A DNA stretch of 64,000 nucleotides from Cyanomargarita calcarea GSE-NOS-MK-12-04C (GTDB taxonomy: Bacteria > Cyanobacteriota > Cyanobacteriia > Cyanobacteriales > Nostocaceae), in contig JAHHGZ010000013.1 in the NCBI GenBank assembly GCA_019359595.1, forward strand, positions 62,001-126,000, written 5' to 3'. Position 1 is the first letter of the stretch. The number at the start of each line of letters is the position of its first letter. Positions 24,667-33,272 of this stretch are shown here, piece by piece. The position numbers and the translations under genes were made by a program. The notes under the pieces are model-generated. The model saw only the letters and a program-made list of their open reading frames with translations, did no database searches and was not told where the DNA came from.

Positions 24667-27600
24667 TTATTTTGACCATTTGTCTGCCCAATCCTTACCT
24701 AAAACCCGCATTAAGGCCTTTAAAGCCAATATATAGGGAGGCTCTAAGCGAATGTTATCTGATTTACCTTTGATTTTCAGCAAGATGTTAGTCAATTCTC
24801 GCTTAGTGTCATCCCAAAGTTTTTTATTATCTTGGGGATTTGGACTGCGTTTGTACCCCTCCAGCGGTTTTATTCCCTCAATTTCTAAGTCTCTCAAAGC
24901 TACATGAAAGTCATATAGAAACTGTGGCAATATTGCTAATTCTGGAATTGTAAATTGCTCAACATTATCCTCATCTTCTTGTAATTCCAATCGAGCATCC
25001 CAATTAATTAATCTGCCATTAATCTCACAATCTTCTCCTGCAATTAATGGGTCTTTTACTTTTTTCTTTAGTCCTTGGAGTTTGGTTTCACTCAATACCA
25101 AACCGCAAGCAACTTCATCTTTTAAATTCTGACTCAATCGTGTTTTTACTTCTGTATCTTCAAAGCCAGAACCTTTACTCAACATTCTACTTAGTAATTC
25201 ATTCACCTCAGAATGACGGTTAAATTCACCTCCTTCAGCAAGCCAGTGTAAAAATCTACCCCCATTTCCACCGATGTAAACAGGAGTAATTTCACTACGT
25301 CGATACTTCTCTTCTACGTGTAAAGTTTTCAGCAAAATTCCTACATAATAATATAACCCAGCTGTGCCAATTGCCGTGAGTTGTATCAATTCTTGAAAAT
25401 CTGGCTTTTCTGATACAAATGCTCTTTGACTATTGAGCCAATTATCACCTTCCAATCGCAGCCATACATCTAATTTGGGATTAAATGCTGTACCTTTGAG
25501 TCCTTTTAATTCAGTCGCATCAATCCCAAATGTCCGCTGCATAAACTTAGGATTTATCTCTAAAAATTGCGAAAATAAATCCCTACCTGCAAACAAAACT
25601 GAACACTGATGTACTAAATTTTCTTCTTCCCAAATTGATATATCCGAAGTTCCTCCACCCACATCAATACAGGTAGTATTAACTAAATCATGACCTTCCT
25701 GGTCGGCAAAATATTGAGCTACAGCTAAACTTTCAGAACGGAAGTAATCTAAATTATCGACTTCTGGACAAAGATGAATAATTCCTGTTTTACTTTGCAA
25801 TTCTTTGGTTAAATCTTGCCATGTTTTCGCATATTTATTTTTGTCACTGCGAGAAAAAGCAGAGGGAAAAGATAAAGACCATTGAATCTGTTTTACCCGA
25901 TTCTTTGCTGCTATAGCTGTAATGTGTAGGGCTAAGTGTTTGAGAAATAACTGATTGAAACTTAAATTTTGTGGATCTTCCCACTTCAAATTTGTTTTGA
26001 TCCAGTCTTCTTGAGGCTTGAATCTGTTGCGATCGGGCACATAAATTCGACCGTCAAAAACTGGACGTAATTTTTCATGACTAACCCCGGAATTCCCTCT
26101 AATTGTCAGTACACTAGATAGAGGTAATGGCTTTTCTACAGGGATAAAGTTTTCTGGGATAAAGTATTCATACAGCAGTGGTAAGCGAGTTTCTGGGTTA
26201 AATTCTGTGATTTTGAGATGCAAATTCTCAAGTTTCAATGGTTCCGCAGCACCTGTCCTATTGACATAGACATTGGTAAAAGAAGTCCCAAAATCGACGC
26301 CAATTTTCCATGTAGTTGTGGGCTTAGTTTCTTTCGGAGGTTGCAAAAGAATCAGACCGACAGTTGTCCTTCTATCTTTGGTCTGACATTGAATAAAAGA
26401 TGGAAATTTTTCCAGAATAGACATTTGATAAGAACCTCTACCATCTTCAAAGTCGTAGGGTTGCTTTGCTTCTGGTAAAAACACCTGAAAAGTATCCTTT
26501 CCATGTTCACCATCATAGTAAAATGCGTGATAGGATTTCCAGCCTTCCGAGCGGAAATTCGGCCATACTTCTAAGACGGGTACTTCAGCAAGGGCATTTT
26601 CTTCTTTGATGAAATAATCTTTCTGCAAGCGGAAATTAGTTGGGGGATTGCCATCCTTTAAACCAGCAAGAGGCAAATCCAAAATAACTCGCACTTGGGG
26701 CCCATTATTATCATTAAAGGGTTGGAGTTTAATTTTTTCAATTAAATCTTCTGGGGTGAAATAATCTAACAAAATTGGATTTAGGGGAAGAAGTGGGGTA
26801 ATCCGCTCACCCTCGAAAGTTAAAGGTAATATTTCTTTAGGGAGAAAAGCCCCTGGCAAGGCATCTTCTTGGTTGATAAAACAAAATTCTGCTAAAAATA
26901 AATCCTTGGATTCACAGTATCTAACATCCTGCCAAACAATTTTTTTGCTGCGTAAATCATCCACCTTTAAAGATGCGAGAGTTTTGCCTCCATGAACCCA
27001 GATATGTTGCGGTGATTCATGCCATCTATCGGCAATTTCTGTGTCAATAATTAGTAAATCAATTACTTTACCTTTTTCTAAGCTAGGAATTAAACGGACA
27101 CTGGATGGTTTTTCCGGTGCTTTAACAGGAAAATTTAGAGCAGTTAATACCCCACGATTCAGGGGAACGCCAAAAAACTGCGGGTCTTCAGTTAAACTCA
27201 GAGGTGGCTCATTATCTGCATTTAATTCTGCCCGAAAGTCGTCAATTAATCCACCAATTCTATTAATTGCAGCCTTCCTACCTCCATATTTATTTAACTC
27301 CATGCGGATATTTTCTAACCAACGCCATAATAGAGATTTTTCACTTGAGTTAAGATATTTAATTGGAGAACGCAATCTCCCATCTGACCACCAAGGTAAA
27401 CCTTTCCATTGTCCCTCTTCTGAAGGAGAAACTAAGGTACTTGGTGAAGTCATTCCGACGGCTTTGTTATCCCATAAAAATATGTAAATATCTTCCCAGG
27501 GATGCTTATTTTCTAAGGTGTAAAGAGTATTGCCGTCAAAAGGTAAAAGCTCATATAAAGAACGGGCAAAATCTTCATGTCTTAACTTGCTAAGTTCTAC

Positions 27601-27936
27601 CAATTGTGCAATTAAGGGAAAACCACGCACCTCAGCTAAAGCGATCGCAGCCAACATCCCCTGCCACTGCTCAATCATTTGGTTGCGAATAGCATACTGA
27701 TCATTATGGAGTGCCATTTCCATCGACAAGGGACGTGCCCACATTGTCGGGACGGAACTAACATTCTTCACCTCTCTCGGGGCTTTATACTCTAAGCTAG
27801 AAGCCACATCTTGAAATGCTTTTCTTTTTTGTGCCTGCCATTTTCCGGCTTCATCAATCGGCTTAACGTCAGAATCTGGCTTTAATCTTGGTAGAAAAAA
27901 ATGCAACTTTTTGTTACCTGGTTGTGTGTTTGTCAT
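24667..27936 (-). CDS. Large protein with C-terminal actin/Hsp70-type ATPase domain (operon gene 3)
   Basis: A 1089-residue protein. The C-terminal half is an actin/Hsp70-fold ATPase: phosphate-1 loop VDFGTSFTNVYV (547-558), ESLAVAQYFADQEG (735-748), phosphate-2 loop CIDVGGGTSDISIW (756-769) and adenosine loop YIGGNGGRF (887-895). Residues 1-540 match nothing I know; they are mixed alpha/beta, rich in Trp and Pro, with no signal peptide or TM. No Hsp70 substrate-binding domain is visible after the ATPase. It starts 10 bases after the tubulin-like gene. It likely hydrolyses ATP as a switch or filament; its substrate and partner remain unknown. Confidence 0.8.
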   Translation of the reverse strand: MTNTQPGNKKLHFFLPRLKPDSDVKPIDEAGKWQAQKRKAFQDVASSLEYKAPREVKNVSSVPTMWARPLSMEMALHNDQYAIRNQMIEQWQGMLAAIALAEVRGFPLIAQLVELSKLRHEDFARSLYELLPFDGNTLYTLENKHPWEDIYIFLWDNKAVGMTSPSTLVSPSEEGQWKGLPWWSDGRLRSPIKYLNSSEKSLLWRWLENIRMELNKYGGRKAAINRIGGLIDDFRAELNADNEPPLSLTEDPQFFGVPLNRGVLTALNFPVKAPEKPSSVRLIPSLEKGKVIDLLIIDTEIADRWHESPQHIWVHGGKTLASLKVDDLRSKKIVWQDVRYCESKDLFLAEFCFINQEDALPGAFLPKEILPLTFEGERITPLLPLNPILLDYFTPEDLIEKIKLQPFNDNNGPQVRVILDLPLAGLKDGNPPTNFRLQKDYFIKEENALAEVPVLEVWPNFRSEGWKSYHAFYYDGEHGKDTFQVFLPEAKQPYDFEDGRGSYQMSILEKFPSFIQCQTKDRRTTVGLILLQPPKETKPTTTWKIGVDFGTSFTNVYVNRTGAAEPLKLENLHLKITEFNPETRLPLLYEYFIPENFIPVEKPLPLSSVLTIRGNSGVSHEKLRPVFDGRIYVPDRNRFKPQEDWIKTNLKWEDPQNLSFNQLFLKHLALHITAIAAKNRVKQIQWSLSFPSAFSRSDKNKYAKTWQDLTKELQSKTGIIHLCPEVDNLDYFRSESLAVAQYFADQEGHDLVNTTCIDVGGGTSDISIWEEENLVHQCSVLFAGRDLFSQFLEINPKFMQRTFGIDATELKGLKGTAFNPKLDVWLRLEGDNWLNSQRAFVSEKPDFQELIQLTAIGTAGLYYYVGILLKTLHVEEKYRRSEITPVYIGGNGGRFLHWLAEGGEFNRHSEVNELLSRMLSKGSGFEDTEVKTRLSQNLKDEVACGLVLSETKLQGLKKKVKDPLIAGEDCEINGRLINWDARLELQEDEDNVEQFTIPELAILPQFLYDFHVALRDLEIEGIKPLEGYKRSPNPQDNKKLWDDTKRELTNILLKIKGKSDNIRLEPPYILALKALMRVLGKDWADKWSK

Positions 27937-27946
27937 AAGCGACTTT

Positions 27947-29458
27947 TTAGAGTCTAGAGAGAATATAAAGAGCTTTAGCCAGTCCTGCCGTACCTTGATT
28001 TGGTGGCATGAGATTTTTGGGTTCAGATATTAGATTTACGTGCAAACTCTGTACTGTATCTTGCGATTGTTTACCTTTATCTCGACTATCACTTATTACT
28101 AAATTGGGAAATTCTTCTTGTTTGAGTTGGACTTCAGAATTCATAAAAGAACGAGACATAAATAGTTGCACATTATCACCTTCACAAAGATGAAGTTCCG
28201 ACAACCAGCGCAAATAATCTTTACACCAATTGCTGACAATTGTTATTGTTTCTTGTTCATTTGTGTCACCAAACTCTGGTAAATCCTCTCCCCTCTTGAT
28301 GAAAAATCCTTGTTTAGGACGAAAAAACCTGCTAAACCAAGTAATATATTTTTGTGCCCACTCAATGCCATTATCTTTTGCATCCTTCAAGTCTGGAGCA
28401 GTCTTAGCTAGCCAAGCATAAGCAAATCTCGTGGCATTAACTAATTCAGCTTTAATTATACTTTGCTCTGGAATATCGCTCCAACCTAATACCTCCAGCC
28501 GATCCCGACCAATTAACATCACCGTGCCAGACATAACAGTTGGACTCAAAAAAAACTGTCGGGCTGCAGATGCGGCATATAATTCAATAAAATGTGACTC
28601 ATTGCGTTGTTCGTTTTTGCCGATACTAAACTTCACTTGCTTGAAGTTTTGATTACCCAATAAATACACCGTATCAAAGATATCTTCGGCTTGACTTTCA
28701 TAGTATCTCAAAGCCGCTTCTGTATTTAGCAAAAATAAATCTGATTGAGCATAAACCCCATCTGGGTCTTTACCTGCATCTGGTGAAAAGCCAAAATAAG
28801 GTAGCATGAATAAACACCCTACCTTAACGCGATCGCGGACGTTAATCTTTTTCAATTTATTCGCAATTAAGCGACCGATAGTCGGCAAGCCAGAGGCACC
28901 AGTACCCCCAAACATGGAACCACACAGAAAAATTTTGGTAGGTTTTCCTGCACCCACATCCGATTGAATTTGACTAATTAACGTCCCCCAAGGCTCATTG
29001 TCTAAAGCATCCAAATCTACCTGACTCATGATTGCCGAACCAATCGCAGGTCTACCCCGAAAACCTACATCTAAGACAACATCCCGCTCTTCTTGCGTAT
29101 ATAGAACATCAAATAAATTCCCCAAACCTTGATAATTTTGTTTGAGATTGTTGTAATTAAAAAATGAGCCAAGAGTCCGATTCGTACTTGTTTCGTTAAA
29201 GGGTGACCATAAATCATACGATTCAATAGGAGTCTTCATCCAAGAAGCTTGCTGTTTCTCACCCTCCTGTAATTTAAAGCATTTTTGATAAACATTTAAA
29301 CTGCTGCGAGTCCGTTCTACATTGCCATTACTTTCATCTGCATCAATAAACAATATCCTAATCGGTTCTTCCGCAAACAACCCGATAGATGCCAAATGAA
29401 TTACTGACTCAATACACTTAGCACCAGTCCCACCAATACCAATAATATAAAATGCCAT
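27947..29458 (-). CDS. Tubulin/FtsZ-like GTPase (tubulin-2-type family; operon gene 2)
   Basis: The 503-residue protein begins AFYIIGIGGTGAKCIESVI, with the nucleotide-binding first loop GIGGTGAK (7-14). The tubulin signature loop is GSMFGGTGASGLPTIG (180-195, core GGTGASG). GFRGRPAIGSAIM (132-144) is also typical of the tubulin-like family that is distinct from FtsZ and TubZ. I do not see the classical NxDxxD T7 catalytic loop, so self-stimulated GTP hydrolysis in a filament is uncertain. It is coupled to the 4-TM gene (4-base gap) and to the ATPase gene (10 bases). Related FtsZ-like families have been predicted to remodel membranes. Confidence 0.82.
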   Translation of the reverse strand: MAFYIIGIGGTGAKCIESVIHLASIGLFAEEPIRILFIDADESNGNVERTRSSLNVYQKCFKLQEGEKQQASWMKTPIESYDLWSPFNETSTNRTLGSFFNYNNLKQNYQGLGNLFDVLYTQEERDVVLDVGFRGRPAIGSAIMSQVDLDALDNEPWGTLISQIQSDVGAGKPTKIFLCGSMFGGTGASGLPTIGRLIANKLKKINVRDRVKVGCLFMLPYFGFSPDAGKDPDGVYAQSDLFLLNTEAALRYYESQAEDIFDTVYLLGNQNFKQVKFSIGKNEQRNESHFIELYAASAARQFFLSPTVMSGTVMLIGRDRLEVLGWSDIPEQSIIKAELVNATRFAYAWLAKTAPDLKDAKDNGIEWAQKYITWFSRFFRPKQGFFIKRGEDLPEFGDTNEQETITIVSNWCKDYLRWLSELHLCEGDNVQLFMSRSFMNSEVQLKQEEFPNLVISDSRDKGKQSQDTVQSLHVNLISEPKNLMPPNQGTAGLAKALYILSRL

Positions 29459-29462
29459 TCCT

Positions 29463-29939
29463 TCAGTTCCTAAATAGACGACGCATTAAAAACGCACCAG
29501 GGGGAACAAAACTTAAACCTCCGGGAGAACTTGTTGCCGTAGTAAACCAATAAAGGAACAGAATATCGAGAACAAAAAAGCTAGTTAAAGACAAAAGTGC
29601 TTCATCGCTTCCCTTAAAAAAGACGATGGCAATAATAATACTCAAAACAGGTAATAAGAAAATTATCCACCACACCACAGACCACTTCTCAACATCCTTC
29701 CCTCCTTTCACTTGAGCTTTAGCAGCCAGTAAATACCACAGCACCGTTGCAACGAGCGAAGCAAAAAATACAACATATGCTCCTGGCATATAATAGTTGC
29801 TTACCCAGGCATCGACAGGCACACTTCGCAACCGTACAAAAGGAAATTTGCTTCGGTAAATCCAAGGTTGCCCCAAAAACATCAAAACTGAGCCGATGAG
29901 GCTGAAAACTATGATCCGAATCCACTCACTCGTTCTCAT
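29463..29939 (-). CDS. Four-TM membrane protein (operon gene 1)
   Basis: The 158-residue protein has hydrophobic segments at ~8-24, ~53-72, ~88-108 and ~113-133, and a basic, Gly/Pro-rich tail (FVPPGAFLMRRLFRN). Four TM helices put both ends on the same side. It has no recognisable domain. As the first gene before the tubulin-like GTPase it may be the membrane anchor for that protein. Composition and Shine-Dalgarno are not informative. Confidence 0.7.
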   Translation of the reverse strand: MRTSEWIRIIVFSLIGSVLMFLGQPWIYRSKFPFVRLRSVPVDAWVSNYYMPGAYVVFFASLVATVLWYLLAAKAQVKGGKDVEKWSVVWWIIFLLPVLSIIIAIVFFKGSDEALLSLTSFFVLDILFLYWFTTATSSPGGLSFVPPGAFLMRRLFRN

Positions 29940-30290
29940 AAGTACAGGTTCGATTTCAGTACTGTTTTAAAAACATATTATAAACCGGGAAACCTTTTTG
30001 CTACATTCAGTAAGAAGAGAAAAGTAGTAATATTTACCTTTTTTTATAAATAGTATCTTGACTTAGTAACTAAGAGGTGATAAGAAAATTTAGTTCTAGA
30101 CTTGAATGTTCTAGCAAAAAGCTCGTTCTGTTCCTTCTAAAAGATTGGTGGTAACTTCTGCCCACCATATCATTGGGTTGGCAACGGCGATCGCATTTAA
30201 GTTATTTTTATAGCTTAAATGCGTGCTAGAGTATGGGCGTAGTACAAACTTTTTTATACGAGTAATATTAATTACTAACTTGTGTGTAAA
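29940..30290. promoter_or_regulatory. Divergent promoter region of the tubulin/actin-like operon and the MIDAS lipoprotein gene
   Basis: A 351-base region with no gene serves both directions. Its main feature is the palindrome at 30192-30223; another is a HIP1-overlapping site at 30188-30195. An AT-rich run (TTTTTTATAC, 30250-30259) lies 30-40 bases before the plus-strand start. Promoter elements cannot be assigned with certainty. Confidence 0.5.
30192..30223. promoter_or_regulatory. 32-base palindrome (possible operator) in the divergent promoter
   Basis: CGCATTTAAG (30192-30201) pairs perfectly with CTTAAATGCG (30214-30223). Inside, TTAT pairs with ATAG including one T-G pair, leaving a TTTT loop, so the whole is a 14-pair stem. 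It sits 68 bases before the plus-strand start and 250 before the minus-strand operon. It could be an operator for a dimeric repressor or an RNA hairpin in the lipoprotein mRNA leader. Confidence 0.6.
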
Positions 30291-31676
30291 ATGATTCGAG
30301 TAAAATCGTTAGTATTGGCGATCGCTACATCGATGTTAGTGGTAGCTTGCAGTCTTGAGAATGAAAAAATCACCTGCGATTTATCCTTAACTAGTATTCA
30401 GTCTCCCCAGTCGCAAAACCTCAGCATTTTTATGTATGTAGACGGGACTCCATCTATGCGGGGATATGTAAATCCTCAAAATACTAAAACTCGCTATGCT
30501 CAAACAATAGATTTGCTAGACCAAATATTATTTGCTGGTGGAACAGTTGCACCTAGAACAAAATCTCAACTCGAATACTATCGTTTGGGAGAAACCAGTG
30601 CAAAAACTGACCGTGATGGATATCTGAAAGCAAGAGATTCTAAATTTTATGATGGTACTGACCCAAAATTTCCCCCACTAAAAGTTAGTAAAATTGAAAC
30701 TGCGATTACTCCTGCTATTGATGGTAAACTGACAGTTATTGTGACTGATTTATATCAAGATGGGGAAGATGTCACTAAACTTAATAAAAAAATCAGAGAT
30801 AATTACTTTAATGCCAATCAAGTAGGATATGCAGTCGGTATTTTAGGAATCAAAAGTGAATTTAATGGCGATATTTTTCTAGAAGATGGCAGTAACAGAA
30901 ATTTTAAATATAATACCAATGATGCTCAAGGTAATAAAGTTAAGGGTCAAGAATTTCGACCTTTTTATATAATTTTCCTTGGTCATTCTAGTGATATAGC
31001 TCACTATTTTAAAAATCTCAGCGATAGTAAAAAATTACCTGAAGATAGTAAATTAGCTATTTTTTCGCCAAATAATTTAGTCAGCGGCTTATCTTATCTC
31101 CAAGGTTATCCTAAACTCCCAGAAGGTTTTAAAACTAGACCACAAGAACTGGGTGATGCCAATGTCATACTAGCAGGAGATGATAAGAGTCAGCTTTTAG
31201 AATTAGAAAGTAATATAAATAATCCTTTAAATATTAATTATAGTGTTCCATTTCAGAGCATCAACAATACATTATTGATAGAATCGAATTCTCTCCAGAC
31301 AGAAACAAAAGTTCAGAGTTTTGATTCGATTGAGAAAAAGTTTAAAGAACCTCCCAATAATTCCTCACTGCTAAAAGCATTGGAACTCAGCAAATGGCAA
31401 ATAGATAATAACAAAAATTTAAACTTTGTCACAACAATCAAACCCAGCGATATTCCAGAAACCGGAATTTATAAATTCACCGTTGATGTGCTAGCTAAAG
31501 GTGTACAAGAGCAAAAATGGTGGTCTGAATGGAGTGCAAATAACAATACCAGTAATGATTGGAGAACCTATAACTTGCAACCCTTTTTACAGGGATTAAA
31601 ATCTAGTACTGACGATATTCTGAAAAATAATAAAGTTGTAGTTGGTCGTTTTTGTTACGGAATTCAGAAGAATTAA
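30291..31676 (+). CDS. Lipoprotein with von Willebrand A-like MIDAS motif
   Basis: The 461-residue protein (ATG 30291) has a signal ending LVVAC, with lipidated Cys20. The metal-ion-dependent adhesion site reads FMYVDGTPSMRGYV (Asp51-x-Thr53-x-Ser55), a variant of DxSxS. The second acidic loop is VIVTDLYQDGED (149-160), where vWA domains have their last MIDAS Asp; IETAIT (135-140) could give the Thr. The following ~300 residues have a strand-rich region with no known domain. It is exported, membrane-anchored and divergent from the operon; vWA-type proteins often accompany FtsZ-like and MoxR-like NTPases. It is probably an outer partner of the machine. Confidence 0.75.
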   Translation: MIRVKSLVLAIATSMLVVACSLENEKITCDLSLTSIQSPQSQNLSIFMYVDGTPSMRGYVNPQNTKTRYAQTIDLLDQILFAGGTVAPRTKSQLEYYRLGETSAKTDRDGYLKARDSKFYDGTDPKFPPLKVSKIETAITPAIDGKLTVIVTDLYQDGEDVTKLNKKIRDNYFNANQVGYAVGILGIKSEFNGDIFLEDGSNRNFKYNTNDAQGNKVKGQEFRPFYIIFLGHSSDIAHYFKNLSDSKKLPEDSKLAIFSPNNLVSGLSYLQGYPKLPEGFKTRPQELGDANVILAGDDKSQLLELESNINNPLNINYSVPFQSINNTLLIESNSLQTETKVQSFDSIEKKFKEPPNNSSLLKALELSKWQIDNNKNLNFVTTIKPSDIPETGIYKFTVDVLAKGVQEQKWWSEWSANNNTSNDWRTYNLQPFLQGLKSSTDDILKNNKVVVGRFCYGIQKN

Positions 31677-31870
31677 GCGCTGCCGATTCTTTCTCTGATG
31701 AAAGAAAAAAATACACTAAAACAGGTGAACTTTTTAGCTTGACTATCAACACTTATTCGCTTGCGAGAACAGGATAGTTTAACTATTATAAGTGAGGTTG
31801 AAGGCCATCTTCGGGAAACTACTACAAAATAGAACGTCAAACATATACAGGTGCGATTAGAGTATTTAGC

Positions 31871-33016
31871 ATGAAGTTCCAACTGTTACTAGCTTCCCTA
31901 TTTTCCCAGCTTAAAGGACGCCATTTGTGGTTAAGTATTCTGGTGTGGATTGCTTTGATTGTCCCAGCCCAAGCCGCTGTAATTTTGCGGGTGGCAATAG
32001 AAAGGGATGTCAAACAGGTAAAAGTCGGCAGTTCCACAGCAGCTGTTCTCAAAGATGGTAGCGGTAGGACTTTAGGAGAATTGCCGCAAATGAGCGCATT
32101 TATTGCCCAAGCTGTTCCTGGTGGAGTTGCTTTGGACAAATGGCGTTCTGGTTTATTTTGGATTGAACCAACAGGTAAAGGATTTGTTTACATTAACGAC
32201 AAATGGTATCGGGGTCGAACTTTAGTTGTTCCCACATCTAAAGGCTTAACCGCTGTCAATTGGGTAGATTTAGAAGAATATCTTTACAGCGTCATCGGCG
32301 GTGAAATGGATACTAGATGGCCCGGTGAAGCCCTCAAAGCCCAGGCGATCACGGCCCGTACTTATGCCATCTATGAGCGGGAAAAACGCCGCAATGACCC
32401 CCTTTTCGACGTTGGCGACAGCCCCGATAAGTGGCAGATTTACAAAGGTGTCATCAGTGAATCTCCCACTACTTATGCAGCAGTTGATGGGACGGCAGGG
32501 CAAGTTCTTACTTACCGAAACCAGATTATTCTCTCTGTCTTCCACGCTTGTTCTGGCGGACATACAGAAAATGTCGAAGATGTTTGGGGAAGTCCACAAC
32601 CTTACCTGCGTGGGGTTCCAGACTTTGACCAAAATGTCCCCGAATGCAATTGGGTGAGAACCTTCACTCCTGCGGAAATCAGTGCCAGCATTCCTGAAAT
32701 GGGTAATGTTAAAGAAATGAAGATAGAGCAATTATCGCCTCACCAAAGCGTCAAAGCTTTGAGTATTATTGGCGATAAAGGTACAAAGGTACTAAGAGGT
32801 GAAGAGGTGCGCACTGCTCTCAAATTGAGAAGTACCCGCTTTACCGTCACCAAAAGCGCAGATGGTAGTTTTACCCTACAAGGTTTAGGCTACGGTCATG
32901 CTTTAGGTATGAGTCAGTGGGGAGCCTACAATTTAGCTTTGCGGAAATACAATCACCTGCAAATCTTGAATTACTACTACCGAGGTGTTGCCCTAGCGCC
33001 AATTCGAGCAAAATGA
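31871..33016 (+). CDS. SpoIID/LytB-domain protein
   Basis: The 381-residue protein has a signal peptide (TM at ~17-35, ending PAQA) and then the SpoIID/LytB domain: LEEYLYSVIGGEMDTRWPGEALKAQAITARTYA (in segments from ~134), FHACSGGHTENVEDVW (~225-240) and GYGHALGMSQWGAYNLA (~340-356). SpoIID proteins are lytic transglycosylases that act on amidase-processed peptidoglycan. Cyanobacterial versions are linked with cell-wall remodelling and septal junctions. It lies 194 bases after the MIDAS lipoprotein gene on the same strand; whether it belongs to that unit is not known. Confidence 0.85.
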   Translation: MKFQLLLASLFSQLKGRHLWLSILVWIALIVPAQAAVILRVAIERDVKQVKVGSSTAAVLKDGSGRTLGELPQMSAFIAQAVPGGVALDKWRSGLFWIEPTGKGFVYINDKWYRGRTLVVPTSKGLTAVNWVDLEEYLYSVIGGEMDTRWPGEALKAQAITARTYAIYEREKRRNDPLFDVGDSPDKWQIYKGVISESPTTYAAVDGTAGQVLTYRNQIILSVFHACSGGHTENVEDVWGSPQPYLRGVPDFDQNVPECNWVRTFTPAEISASIPEMGNVKEMKIEQLSPHQSVKALSIIGDKGTKVLRGEEVRTALKLRSTRFTVTKSADGSFTLQGLGYGHALGMSQWGAYNLALRKYNHLQILNYYYRGVALAPIRAK

Positions 33017-33022
33017 AAAAGT

Positions 33023-33080
33023 CAGGAGTTAGGAGTTTGGAGTTAGGAGTTTGGAGTTAGGAGTTTGGAGTTTGGAGTTG
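33023..33080. repeat. Heptad array (GGAGTTA/GGAGTTT)
   Basis: Eight units of GGAGTTW start 7 bases after the stop of the SpoIID gene. The complementary array at 33190-33272 lies on the other side of a ~110-base spacer, so both could form a long stem between convergent genes. Confidence 0.8.
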
Positions 33081-33189
33081 TACGCTTGTTGCATTTAAAA
33101 GTTGTAGAACAGACCTCTTGCCTATTCGTCATTCGCAAAAAAACGCCTGCTTTAGGCACCACAGCTTATTAGCATGATGAAGCCTGAAC

Positions 33190-33272
33190 TAACTCCTAAC
33201 TCCTAACCCCTAACTCTTAATCTTTAACTCCTAACTCCTAACTCCTAACTCCTAATTCCTAACTCTTAATTT
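33190..33272. repeat. Heptad array (AACTCCT/TAACTCT), complementary to the preceding array
   Basis: About eleven CTAACTC-type units run to the stop codon of the minus-strand membrane protein gene (TAG at 33273-33275). With 33023-33080 they form a head-to-head inverted pair, likely folding in either transcript. Confidence 0.8.

Noticed and set aside
27041-27487. 148-aa plus-strand ORF inside the actin/Hsp70-like gene
   Set aside because: Antisense shadow of a well-supported coding frame; no ribosome site and no domain.
20350-31676. Known defence systems (CBASS, BREX, Thoeris, retron, Avs) in the NTPase locus
   Set aside because: No cyclase, helicase, PglX, TIR, reverse transcriptase or STAND signature is seen in any of the seven proteins.
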